Origin: Silurus meridionalis
Taxonomy: Eukaryota; Chordata; Actinopteri; Siluriformes; Siluridae
Length of the DNA stretch: 64,000 nucleotides
Reading direction: 5' to 3'
Assembly (NCBI RefSeq): GCF_014805685.1
Contig: NC_060885.1
Coordinates: forward strand, 9,174,632-9,238,631
Of the stretch, positions 21,536 through 31,804 are shown piece by piece. How positions within the stretch are numbered: the first letter of the stretch is position 1; every line of letters begins with the position of its first letter. A model generated the notes under the pieces. The model saw only the letters and a list, made by a program, of their open reading frames with translations, did not search any database and had not been told where the DNA came from. The translations under genes and the position numbers were made by a program.

Positions 21536-22205
21536 GAGGACTAAGTCCAAGGCACACATGGCATCAGGCTTACCGTTCCTAGATCCCGAGTGGTAGGAGA
21601 GGGATAAATTGAACCTGCCCGAAAAAAAGTCTTAATGGCCAAGAGCACCCGCTCTCCAATGGGGTATTTACGTTCCGCTTGGTTAAGACAGTGGGAGAAG
21701 AAGGCACATGGGGGCAACTTGCTATCGGTAGCCCCCCTCTGGGACAGTACAGTACCGTGTTTTTCTGATAAAATAATCTGGCCAAAGGATGGACAAAGCA
21801 GATGTATTAAAGCATTGGGCTTGCACCACCTCTGACTGGCAATTCAGAGACCCAAACGAGATGGTTGATATTTTGAAGCTCAGTCCCCTTTAGAGAACGG
21901 AGTATTTCAGGGTGCGCCATGAACAATCTTTGGCCTGCCTGTTGGCCCTGGATAAGATTTTGAAATGTCCCCTGGGCCCTGCTGAGGGGGCTGACCAACC
22001 CCGGCCTTCCCGCCTGGCTGGGGGTACTGCCCAGCCCTTCCAATCTGCCAAGCTCATCTCTATGCCTGTCTGCCCTGCCAAGCATGCCTCTAAGCCTGTA
22101 CTGAGTCCCTCCAAGGGCACCGCTCCACCAGAGTACAGCTAAGTAACAGGCTTTGACAGGTCTGAGGCGAGAAACATAGATGGAAGGGCCAAAGTGCGAA
22201 GTGCG
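21536..22205 (-). pseudogene. rearranged Ty3/Gypsy polyprotein remnants
   Basis: On the minus strand a piece reading PSIYVSRLRPVKAC resembles the integrase C-terminal FHVSRLRPV motif. It precedes a proline-rich gag-like stretch and then [39 protein letters not shown]. That last piece is RNase-H/RT-connection sequence with an internal deletion. The order is not that of an intact element, so it is a composite or rearranged relic. No complete catalytic domain is present. Confidence 0.6.
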
Positions 22206-22286
22206 CATGCAGTCGACTGACACTAATATTTATGTTACTGTACAATTTCATTATTGTAAGGGTTTGGATTCGGCTTGACAATGAAA

Positions 22287-22686
22287 TGACAGGCATGGGG
22301 ACAGAGGAGGGATCCAAATGCAGGCTTTTTTTTAAGAGAGTAGTCAAACAGGCAGGGTCAACAACAGCAAACGGTAATGTCCAAGGGTAGACAAATGTGT
22401 AATTCAAGAAACAGGCAAAAGTGGAGAACATGGAACATGAAACTTGGCAAAACAGGGCAATACAAAAACATAGAACCATTGCCTGGCATAGACAAAACAG
22501 AAGACCTGTTACTACGTCAATACACAGCAAAGTGTGTTTGTGACTGTGTCCCATTTATAGTTCTCCTGCTGGGAACTGGAAGGAGTCTATAATTCTGGGA
22601 GTTGTAGTCCAATGAGTCACAGTCTTGGTAGCCGTGGTGCACTCTGTTGGTGAGTGGGAGGAATGACATGGACCAGATATGTGACA
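22287..22686 (-). repeat. possible solo LTR
   Basis: Read on the minus strand it starts TGTCACATATCTGG and ends ATGCCTGTCA, a TG...CA pair 400 bp apart. It contains GACTACAACTCCCAGAAT and a TATA-like TATAAATGGGAC. No matching 5-bp duplication was seen. It lies beside the Gypsy remnants and may be related to them. Confidence 0.5.
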
Positions 22687-23678
22687 GTTATATAGGACTC
22701 AGTGAATGAGTAATCAAGTGAGAAATTATCTTCAGTTTCTGTTTAGGCCAGTAGTTTTTGTGTTTTAACTCATGCCATGATTCAGTATCTTTCCTGTTTT
22801 CATATTAATGTATTATTTTTATTGCTTTTTTATATTTGTAATTTTCTATGACATAAAACAACACTCTTTCAAGTCCCAGTTTCCCTCAGTGTTTCTTCAT
22901 ATTGGTTGTAATTAGATTGTAGACTTGAATGCTAACAAAGTAACAGTCAATATTAAAACTGGCAGGTTTGTGAGCATTCAAGTCAACCCTGACTGTTAAA
23001 ACGTACATTAATTAGACTAAAATAGACGTGTTAATAAATTAAAATCTTCATTTGGCTTATTACTACATATTGACTTAACTTTAATTGATTGATTTATTTA
23101 TAAAAAGGACTTTCCATTAATATTATCCATCTGTGTTTTCTTTGACAATTGTCTTTTAAAATTCTGCCCTTGTCTTCTGGATGATAAAAAAACTTGCTCT
23201 TTTGTCTTATCGCTATTCGGTACACGTTGTGGGGGAAAAATGCTGATATCCAACCGCTTTCTTTTGCTCAGCAGATTAATCGAATGCTGGTAGCAATTGG
23301 ATGGCAATTATGTAATCTTCAGCCCATCAAGATACAGAGAGAAAAAGTCACCATATGCAAGTCTGGAAAAAAGAATACATCATTGTTACTGGTTATTGGT
23401 CTTTGGTTGGGAAATGGCATAAATTATCACAGTTCATTTCCATAATATCTTACTGCAATAATAATACAGAGGACAGTGAGTATGACTGGTTTTGAAAGGA
23501 CATTTCTGCTGGACCGGTCTCTAGTTTAAAGCCAAAACATTTACTTTTGTACTTCCAATTGCAAGTCCAATTCAGCTCCTTTTTTGAGGGGTAATTTTAT
23601 TGTAATATTTATTGTTTGTGTTGCAGGATAGAGAACAGGAAATACACAGGAAATAATCTGATCACAAAGGCAGTTGTA
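22687..23678. other. no gene or recognised repeat
   Basis: No coding motif seen. Confidence 0.45.
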
Positions 23679-23896
23679 TACAGTGCCCTCCACAATTATT
23701 GGCACCCCTGTTTAAGATGTGGTTGTGGACTATAAAAATTCTCCTTTTTTAAAACAACATAGAACCCAAATGCAAAAAAAGAGAAAAATCCAACCTTTTA
23801 TTTAAGTACATTACTTTGGTGGTAAAAAAATCACACATTTAGAAAAAAAAAAAAACCTTGAAATCATGTGTGCCACAATTATTGGCACCCCTGATG

Positions 23897-24903
23897 TTAA
23901 TACTTTGTACAACCTCCTTTTGCCAACAAGACAGCACTTAATCTCCTCCTATAACATTTCACAAGATTGGAGAACACAGAGAGAGGGATTTTTGACCATT
24001 CTTCTTTGCACAATCTTTTTAGATCATCCAGTGTCCTGGGTTAGGGTTAGGGTTAGGGTTATGCACTCTTCTCTTTAGCTCGCCCCACAGGTTTTTGATT
24101 GGGTTGAGGTCTGGGGACTGAGATGGCCATGGGAGGACCTTGAGTTTGTGACTGCTACTCCACTTTTGTGTAGATTTTGCCACATGTTTTGGATCATTAT
24201 CCTGCTGAAAGACCCAATGACGACCCATCTTCAGTTTTCTGGCAGAGGCCATCAGGTTTTTATTTAAAATATCCTGGTACTTCAAAGCGTTTATAATGCC
24301 ATGCACCCTAAAAAGGTTCCCAGGGCCTTTGGAAGAGAAACAGGCCCACAGCATCACAGATCCTCCACCATACTTCACGGTGGGCATGAGGTGCTTTTGT
24401 TTTACGCCAGACCCACTTAGAGTGTTTGTTGCCAAAAGCTCAATCTTAGTCTCATCTGACCAAAGCACACGATCCCAGTTGAAGTCCCAGTACCGCTTAG
24501 CAAACTCCAGGCGTTTACGTTTGTGAGTGTTAGTGAGAAAAGGCTTTTTCCTTGCATGCCTCCCAAACAGCTTGTTGGCATGTAGAGAGCGTCTGATGGT
24601 TGTTTTGGAGACTCTGTGACCCCAAGATGCCACTCTTTGATGCAATTCTGTGACGGTGAGCTTGGGAAATTTTTTTACTTCTCTTACCATCCTCCTCACT
24701 GTGCGTTGTGGCAAGATAAACTTGGGACCTCTTCCAGCCTTGTTTGTCACTGTTCCAGTTGTTTTAAACTTCTTAATGATTCCTCTGACTGTAGATACCG
24801 GCAAGTTAAGGCGAGTGGCTATTTTCTTGTAGCCATTGCCTGACTTATGAAGGTCGACACACATCTGCCTTACTTGAATGGTGTGTTCTCTTGTCTTTGC
24901 CAT
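23897..24903 (-). pseudogene. Tc1 transposase, nearly intact, with a telomeric insert and E-to-K change
   Basis: Translation from ATG 24903 gives MAKTREHTIQVRQMCVDLHK, a paired-like helix-turn-helix DNA-binding region. A GRGPKF nuclear-signal-like stretch, VLWSDETKIEL (first D) and VFQQDNDPKH (second D) follow. The third motif reads SPDLNPIKNLWG where the family has E in place of K, so the catalytic glutamate is lost. The frame then enters NPNPNPNPG encoded by a telomeric repeat and stops. The true continuation (LDDLKRLCKEEWSKIP...KGGCTKY) is in another frame, ending near 23897. Apart from these lesions the gene is remarkably well preserved. Confidence 0.92.
24038..24061. repeat. interstitial telomeric repeat, four units
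   Basis: GGGTTA is repeated exactly four times (24 bp). It replaces or interrupts the part of the transposase that other Tc1 copies use for the KRRP-like linker. It is the vertebrate telomere motif in the plus-strand TTAGGG orientation. Confidence 0.95.
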
Positions 24904-25284
24904 GTTGACAAATGGGTAAGAGAATTAGGCCTCTGTGTCACGTCATATTTATACCCCAGGAAACAGGAAATCATGAATTACTAATTAAAAGTCCCTAGAT
25001 ACCCTGACCAACCTTAGCAACTACAGAAAATATATAAAAAAAAAAACAATTAAATTTTTCAGAGGAATTGTTAGGTGCCAATAATTGTGGGACACATGAT
25101 TTCAAGTTTTTTTTTTCTAAATGTATGATTTTTTTTACCACCAAAGTTATGTACTTAAATGAAAGGTTGGATTTTTCTCTTTTTTTGCATTTGGGTTCTA
25201 TGTTGTTTTTAAAAAAAGGAGAATTTTTAGAAGTCCACGACCACATCTTAAACAGGGGTGCCAATAATTGTGGAGGGCACTGTA

Positions 25285-26800
25285 AATTTGCTTATAAATT
25301 GCTTTTTTTGTCAGCTAAAGGCATTAGACTTTTAGAGCAGTATTCAACAATAATATCAAAAAGTTTGCTCAAACTTGGAGAAGAGTTAAGGATATCACAG
25401 TACTACTCATACTGTTACACACACAAAAATGTGAGACATGCACATATGTATGGTATGTGACAAAATGACATTTGATGTAAAATAAATAAGGAATGAAAAA
25501 AAGGTCACGGATATGCAGTTTTGCAATATAGAGATTCTTGAATGCACACTGATGCACAAGTAAATAATATAATTTTACTTTTAATGTTAGGATTTCTAAT
25601 ATGTTTTATCTATCTGTTAGCTACTAAATTCTCTCTATAAACAGTGGCAGCCTGTAAAATAATGCATTTTCCCTTTAGTTTATGTAAGAGTCCAGGATCA
25701 AGCATTTGTTTAATATTTTAATATTTTAATATAAATATCATGACCGGTGATCAAATAACACTGATTATCTCTTCATAATGGCACCTGTTAGTGTGTGGGA
25801 TTATTCAGACATCAAGTTAACATTTTGTCCTCAATGTTGAAAAAGTGTAAGGATTTGAGCGAGTTTGGCAAATTGTGATGTCTAGACGACTGGATCAGCG
25901 CATCTCAAAACTGCAGCTCTTGTGGGCTGTATAAGAGGTGGTCATAATCTTGTGCCAGGTTGGTGTATTATGTATTAAAAATCATGCGTTTGAAGACATA
26001 AAATGTGAATTTTTATTTCATCCCTGCTGGCTCATATATTGGTCATGTTGTGTTTTTGGTACAAATTTATTTTGTAAAGAATTCCTGTCAGATTTATTAA
26101 GGTTTTGGTAGCAATTATTTTCTTTGTACATTTACATAGTATTATAAATTTCATTCAGTCATAAATTACCAAGCATTCTCATAGTTTTAGTGATGTCCAC
26201 AAAACTTAAAAGGTCAAAGCTGCAGTGAGCTGAAAACAACCAAATACCAACTTAACAGAGAAAGGGCGAGCATGATGAGGCCAGTGTTCCAATCTTCCAG
26301 TATTGCAGCTACTGCACTACATTAACTATAACAGCACAAAACTGATCAAATAAATAACTAGTTCAGTTGAAATCTATTGCAGAACTTTATAGAGATAGAT
26401 GTAGATATAGATTATAGATATATATGATTTTTCTTCCCTAAACTAACAACAAAATTAAATTTCACAATTTGTGAAAAAGATCAGCTTTCTTTCTGTATAG
26501 GCTCATAAAAATATCATGCTCTAATTAACCTACAAAACAGTTATAAAGTTAAAACAAAACAAACATCTGCAGTGCATAAGAACCTAAACTGGATGACAGA
26601 AATAAAAGGTCATCTTAAATCAAAAAACTACCAGCCAAATTTGTTGACTGGCTAGTTAAATAAAAAAAGTGAAAGCGTAGCTCTAATTTGGTCTTATATT
26701 GCCTTTTAAGGCTTGAGATTTGATTTTGCTGCTTAAAACCTTATTTAAAATTAGTTGATCTATAAAAAATGTTTCTAGTTTTATTAAAAGTATTGGTCAT
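25285..26800. other. no gene or recognised repeat
   Basis: AT-rich sequence with no recognisable frame. Confidence 0.45.
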
Positions 26801-26806
26801 ATTATT

Positions 26807-26849
<43 letters not shown>
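26801..26849. repeat. (TTA)n microsatellite
   Basis: About 16 near-perfect trinucleotide units. The apparent poly-leucine frame here is a product of the repeat. Confidence 0.95.
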
Positions 26850-28149
26850 GTCATATTTGTAAAATTAATCAAGTGTGCAAAATTAAACATTATCTTATAT
26901 AAATATCAACTTGTGGTTAGTGCTGAGATTGTGGTTAAAGCTGACAGCAAGTGATTAGAAGTTAAAATCTCAGGATATTCAAAGAGCTGATGTTGCATTC
27001 TCAAGAAATGTGCTTTCATTCTATCTCAGTTATACCTTGCTTTGTCTAAGAGGATCTTTCTAATAAATACATTTCTCACAAGGTTTCAAGTCATTTTCCT
27101 ACTCTAATACAAACAAATCATGATGCATACATGTATATTTGAAGACTGAACAGCCAGCGAGTCTGGCAAATTAGCATGAACGCCTCTTAAAAAAAGATTT
27201 CCCAAGGCAGAGGGTAATGCTTTCCATTGTACAGCTTGTACCTTCTGGTATTTAAGCTCCATATGTCGATTAAGAGGCGTTATTTTTTATATGTCACAAT
27301 TCTTATTACTCCAAGGATGTCAATTAAATGGCACAAAGGAAATAAAAGGTTTTTTACAAGGAAAGTAAAATAAACTTCCTTTTTTTTATCAAAAAAGAAA
27401 TAGAGATTGTTAGTGCCAATGTGTCACAGATGTTATTACCACTACATGGTGTAGGCTGTGTGGGATTTTGGAGTAGTCCTTCTTTCTGGCATTGATGATC
27501 TTGGTATGGTAGAACATCACTGTCACTGAGTTCTGAATAATTCAATGGTGTTGCTGATATCAGTGATAACCAGTCACACTTTGGTCATTAAACATGATTT
27601 GAATACTCAAGGTCAAAGGCTTTACCTTTGTAAAACATGCAAAGCACCGTGCTGTTTTTCCAAACTCTGGTTCTAAATTTCCCTCTCAATACACAATATC
27701 TCTGATAGTGTTGTTTTTGCCATAGGCCTTCCTGTCTAATTATCTCTAGTTGCACAGAATGCATTGTGACAGATTGAAATGAAATGACATACCGCAAGTA
27801 TGATGAGTGCCACAAGTCTTGGTTCTCAGACCTCCATGAATCACAAAAAAAGCAATATTAAACAAAAAATTTATTTTATTTTGAAGTGTTGGAGCTTATG
27901 TGAGTGGGTTTTGTTCATAATATGCATAATATTTTAAAGTAAATTGAATTGAAAGAAGTAAACATGAGTTAATATATGTATTAGATTTGCCTACAGAATT
28001 TCCATTTATGTATTTTTATCCTTTTACTTAACAAAATGTATTGTACAAGTATTGCATTTTGGGTTGTTGACAACAATGTTTGCTGTCTCAACTACTCGTG
28101 TATTAGATATATATTAAAATTGATGTTGAACAATACTGAAAACACACAA
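26850..28149. other. no gene or recognised repeat
   Basis: Nothing recognised. The segment around 27130-27270 is less AT-rich than its surroundings but has no coding signature. Confidence 0.4.
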
Positions 28150-28346
28150 CTTTTATGTGGCTTGTTTGGAAGTGGAGCACGCTATATTTTCTCTCGAGAA
28201 ACCGATTGCCAACACTGTGCTCACATGGCATGAGATCGCTTCGCTCCCGGTGGTCACTCTTTGAGAAGGGTGCCCCCACTTCTTCAATTCTGATCCCACT
28301 CTTGCTGAGGTTCGCAGATGGACCTTACAGAAGATTTGGAGGTGGG

Positions 28347-28886
28347 TGTGGCAGCGGGTGCGAGTGGAGGGCGGAGCCGGACGGAACAAGCGGAAAGAAA
28401 CACCTGCAGCTGATGAGAGTAATCAGTGCGCTCTGTTTCAGTCCAGCAACACCAATAAAGAGGAGAGAGATGCCAACCTTGAGGAGAGTGTCACCAAGCA
28501 GAGAGACGAGAGGAAGGGTCACTGAACGGGGACTAAGCGCGAGTGGGTGCCGGTGGAAAGACGTGTCAGCCAGCTGGTGATCTCGGGCGGACGTGAGAAA
28601 AGGCGTGCTGGTCCGTGAGGAAACTTGGGCGGTGCTAAGAGAGAAAGCGGCTGGTCCGCGGTGAGACGGGCAGACGCCGAAGGAAGCGCGTGCCGATCCG
28701 GGAGAGACTGCCGGCAAGCGTCGGGAAGGAAAGGCGTCCTGAACCGCGAGTGTGTGGGTGAGCCCTGGCGTAAATACTGGAGAGGAAAGCGCCAGGGTGA
28801 AAACAAAAGTAAATAAACATGGATCTGCTTGATGAACTATTGCCTGTCTGTCTTTCTTCCAGTACGGGGTCAGTGAGTTTGTTACA
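28347..28886 (+). repeat. LTR 1
   Basis: TGT...ACA termini, 540 bp, GC-rich. AATAAA occurs in CACCAATAAAGAGG and again in AAGTAAATAAACATGG near the 3' end. The T-rich CTTTCTTCCAG precedes the last 30 bases. It differs from LTR 2 and LTR 3 in the first 30 bases (GCGGGTGCGAGTGG versus GCGGGGCGCAA). Confidence 0.92.
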
Positions 28887-29372
28887 GTGGTGCCAAAACC
28901 CTGGACTGGAAGAGGGTATGACGCCAGGGAGACTACGCCATAGAGGGAGCAGGACCAGGTCAACGAGGAGTGCTGCAACAGTCACTCCATCGTCTGCCAT
29001 CGTCTGCTAGGTGAACTATTGCCTGTCTGTCTTTCTTCCAGTACGGGGTCAGTGAGTTTGTTACAGTGGTGCCGAAACCTGGGACTGGAAGAGGGGTATG
29101 ACGCCAGGGAGACTACGCCATGGAGGAGCAGGACCAGGTCAATGAGGAGTGCTGTAACAGTCACTCCATCGTCTGCCACGCCTCTTCAGGAAAGTCCAGA
29201 TGGCGATGTACCCAGGGACAGGCAGTTTCTCTCTCTCTCTTCTCCCCCCCCAGACACCTGCCCGCACCTTAAAATCTGGGAGCACCCTTCGATACCTTCT
29301 GCCTCTCGTGCCGCGGGGGGGGAGTCAGCTCAGGCCCGATGGTTCCCTGGCCTGAGTTGGGCAGTGGGGGTA
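28887..29372 (+). other. internal segment 1 with two primer-binding sites
   Basis: TGGTGCCAAAACCCTGGA (28888-28905) directly follows LTR 1. A second site, TGGTGCCGAAACCTGGGA (29067-29084), lies 179 bp on, after a second copy of the LTR's last 50 bases. Both are complementary to the 3' end of tRNA-Phe, whose acceptor stem and CCA give TGGTGCCGAAACCCGGGA; the first has two mismatches and the second one. An ATG after the second site opens a short gag-like frame (MEEQDQVNEECCN). The segment ends CAGTGGGGGTA, a weak polypurine tract. Confidence 0.85.
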
Positions 29373-29911
29373 TGTGGCAGCGGGGCGCAAATGGAGGGCG
29401 GAGCCGGACGGAACAAGCGGTAAGAAACACCTGCAGCTGATAAGAGTAATCAGTGCGCTCTGTTTCAGTCCGGCAACACCAATAAAGAGGAGAGAGATGC
29501 CAACCTTGAGGAGAGCGTCACCAAGCAGAGAGACGAGAGGAAGGGTTCGCCGAACAGGGACTAAGTGCGAGCGGGTGCCGAGGGAAAGACGTGTCGGCCA
29601 GCTGGTGATCTCGGGCGGACGCGAGAAAAGGCCTGCTGGTCCGTGAGGAAACTTGGGCGGTGCTAAGAGAGAAAGCGGCCGGTCCGCGGTGAGACGGGCA
29701 GACGCTGAAGGAAGCGCGTGTCGATCCGGGAGAGACTGCCGGCAAGCGTCGGAAGGAAAGGCGTCCTGAACCGCGAGTGTGGGTGAGCCCTGGCGTAAAT
29801 ACTGGAGAGGAAAGCGCCAGGGTGAAAACAAAAGTAAATAAACATGGATCTGCTTGATGAACTATTGCCTGTCTGTCTTTCTTCCAGTACGGGGTCAGTG
29901 AGTTTGTTACA
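29373..29911 (+). repeat. LTR 2
   Basis: 539 bp with the same termini and motifs as LTR 1. It is shared by both tandem units and is closer to LTR 3 at its 5' end. Confidence 0.92.
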
Positions 29912-30389
29912 GTGGTGCCAAAACCCTGGACTGGAAGAGGGTATGACGCCAGGAGACTACGCCATAGAGGGAGCAGGACCAGGTCAACGAGGAGTGCTGC
30001 AACAGTCACTCCATCGCCTGCCATCGTCTGCTAGGTGAACTATTGCCTGTCTGTCTTTCTTCCAGTACGGGGTCAGTGAGTTTGTTACAGTGGTGCCGAA
30101 ACCTGGGACTGGAAGAGGGGTATGACGCCAGGGAGACTACGCCATGGAGGAGCAGGACCAGGTCAATGAGGAGTGCTGTAACAGTCACTCCATCGCCTGC
30201 CACGCCTCTTCAGGAAGTCCAGATGGCGATGTACCCAGGGACAGGCAGTTTCTCTCTCTCTCTTCTCCCCCCCCAGACACCTGCCCGCACCTTAAAATCT
30301 GGGAGCACCCTTCGATACCTTCTGCCTCGTGCCGCTGGGAGTCAGCTCAGGCCCGATGGTTCCCTGGCCTGAGTTGGGCAGTGGGGGTA
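29912..30389 (+). other. internal segment 2 with two primer-binding sites
   Basis: Almost the same as internal segment 1: primer sites at 29913-29930 and 30091-30108, the same 179-bp internal duplication, and the same GTGGGGGTA end. Small indels (for example one A fewer after CTTCAGGAA) distinguish it. The duplication therefore preceded the tandem expansion. Confidence 0.85.
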
Positions 30390-30931
30390 TGTGGCAGCGG
30401 GGCGCAAGTGGAGGGCGGAGCCGGACGGAACAAGCGGTAAGAAACACCTGCAGCTGATAAGAGTAATCAGTGCGCTCTGTTTCAGTCCGGCAACACCAAT
30501 AAAGAGGAGAGAGATGCCAACCTTGAGGAGAGCGTCACCAAGCAGAGAGACGAGAGGAAGGGTTCGCCGAACAGGGACTAAGTGCGAGCGGGTGCCGAGG
30601 GAAAGACGTGTCGGCCAGCTGGTGATCTCGGGCGGATGCGAGAAAAGGCGTGCTGGTCTGTGTGGAAACTTGGGGGCGCTAAAAGAGTAAGCGGCCGGTC
30701 CGCGAGTGAGACGGGCAGACGCCGAAGGAAGCACGTGCCGATCCGGGAGAGACTGCTGGCAAACGTCGGGAAGGAAAGGCGTCCCGAACCGCGCGTGTGT
30801 GGGTGAGCCCTGGCGTGAAAACTGGACAGGAAAGCGCCAGGGTGAAAACAAAAGTAAATAAACATGGCTCTGCTTGGTGAACTATTGCCTGTCTGTTTTT
30901 CTTCCAGTACGGCATCAGTGAGTTTGTTACA
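30390..30931 (+). repeat. LTR 3
   Basis: 542 bp. It is somewhat more diverged (GTCTGTGTGGAAACTTGGGGGC; GGCATCAGTGAG near the end) than LTR 1 and LTR 2 are from each other. It is followed directly by GTGGG, the right target duplication. Confidence 0.92.
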
Positions 30932-31294
30932 GTGGGCTTGTCCCTTTCTCCTACCTCCTCTGCCAGGTCCAGCTCTCGTTCGCAGGCTTCAGGGACCTGG
31001 CTTGCTAACCCTACCACGAAATGTGCTTCAGGGCACGACAAGCTCCAGCTCCCTCCCTCCTTGGTTTTGCCTGCCATCGTTGCGGACCAGGAGGACTCAT
31101 CACTAGAGCCGCATCAGGGCTCTAGTGATGAAGATAAAATGCTTGCATAATCATGGGGAATAATGTTATGGAGATTGCTAAATGAGGTTTTGGATTAAGA
31201 TTTGGTTTAAAATGAGAAAATAGCTTATGTACATTGATAGTTCTCTGTGCAATTTTTTTCTTGTGTATTTCATGTTTATTTTCCCCTGTTCTGC

Positions 31295-31620
31295 CTGGAC
31301 ATGCTGCTGCAGAGAGGACAGTTCTCTACTCTTGTCCGAATCAGTCAGGGCACTGCCCCAGCTCTAGGCGGACCGGAGATTAGTCTCAAGAGACTGATAA
31401 CCTTAAGGGAGCACCTGGCAGCCTGCATAGCTCTGCCAGATGGATCCCGATGGGTCCCACGCACTGTAGAGCAAGCCTATACAATTTAGTTTGGGTCTTT
31501 TCCGCTCCAGTTCAATGGGCTCTGTCCCACTCCGGTGGGAATCGAGCAGGCTCTAGTCATGGAACGAGAAGTAGACACTTTCCTGAGGAAGGAGGCCATC
31601 GAGGTGGCCGGTGATAGCCT
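31295..31620 (+). pseudogene. DIRS pre-RT/RT N-terminal fragment
   Basis: The translation SRWVPRTVEQAYTI, then a stop, then FNGLCPTPVGIEQALVMERE and VDTFLRKEAIEVA matches the region just before the DIRS reverse-transcriptase core. It aligns by eye with WVLCTVERGYM and EVVPPTNKESRF at 10.2-10.4 kb on the opposite strand. It ends abruptly at a junction with the terminal repeat, so an internal deletion removed the rest. Confidence 0.7.
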
Positions 31621-31639
31621 GCCTCCAATTTTCACTGAT

Positions 31640-31745
31640 TACACACATTATTCGGAGCATGGAAAAGGCAACCGTGTTCCCAAAACTTTCCAACGCAGTG
31701 TCTCGTTCCCTCAGGGAACTAGGGTTACATACGTAACCTAGAGAC
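31640..31745. repeat. DIRS terminal repeat
   Basis: GTGTCTCGTTCCCTCAGGGA followed by ACTAGGGTTACATACGTAAC is the characteristic DIRS end. The same motif appears reversed at 33650-33700 (TATGTAACCCTAGTTCCCTG). It marks the boundary of the relic. Confidence 0.75.
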
Positions 31746-31804
31746 GTTTTGGTGCGTTCACACTGCTTTTAACAGCAGGCACTTTAACATTTCTATTACC
31801 AGGA

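Larger units (their letters stand above)
23681..25282 (-). mobile_element. full-length Tc1 element (copy B) with long terminal inverted repeats
   Basis: The ends CAGTGCCCTCCACAATTATT and the reverse complement of the right end are perfect terminal repeats. They continue with minor differences for about 200 bp and contain the motif twice (ATTATTGGCACCCCTG recurs near 23880). This is the IR/DR arrangement of some Tc1 elements. TA flanks both ends (23679-23680, 25283-25284). It is 1602 bp long. Confidence 0.95.
28347..30931 (+). mobile_element. short non-autonomous LTR retrotransposon, LTR-int-LTR-int-LTR
   Basis: Three LTRs of about 540 bp alternate with two internal segments of 486 and 478 bp. 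Each LTR starts TGTGGCAGCG and ends GTTTGTTACA. The 5-bp duplication GTGGG stands at 28342-28346 and 30932-30936, outside the whole array. Internal segments carry primer-binding sites and a G-rich stretch before the next LTR, but no pol coding. It resembles a TRIM-like or deleted Gypsy derivative. The trimer probably grew by unequal exchange between LTRs after a single insertion. Confidence 0.9.
28150..31745 (+). mobile_element. DIRS-type retrotransposon relic interrupted by an LTR element
   Basis: Plus-strand gag-like coding (RYIFSRETDCQHCAHM, RSLRSRWSLFEKGA, then QMDLTEDLEVG) stops at 28346. It resumes after the LTR array with GLSLSPTSSARSSSRSQAS at about 30936. An unassigned stretch (31150-31294), a piece of the RT region (31295-31620) and a DIRS terminal repeat (31640-31745) follow. 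The rest of RT, RNase H and the recombinase is deleted. Frame continuity across the LTR insertion supports the reading as one old element. Confidence 0.72.

Noticed and set aside
24038..24061. Chromosome end or subtelomere
   Set aside because: Only four units, inside a transposon with both termini intact and unique sequence on both sides.
26769..26954. Small membrane protein (poly-leucine/isoleucine run)
   Set aside because: The hydrophobic run is a translation of the (TTA)n microsatellite.
28347..30389. Segmental duplication of a GC-rich host gene or CpG island
   Set aside because: The repeat borders are LTR termini with primer sites and a single 5-bp target duplication, which identify it as a retroelement.
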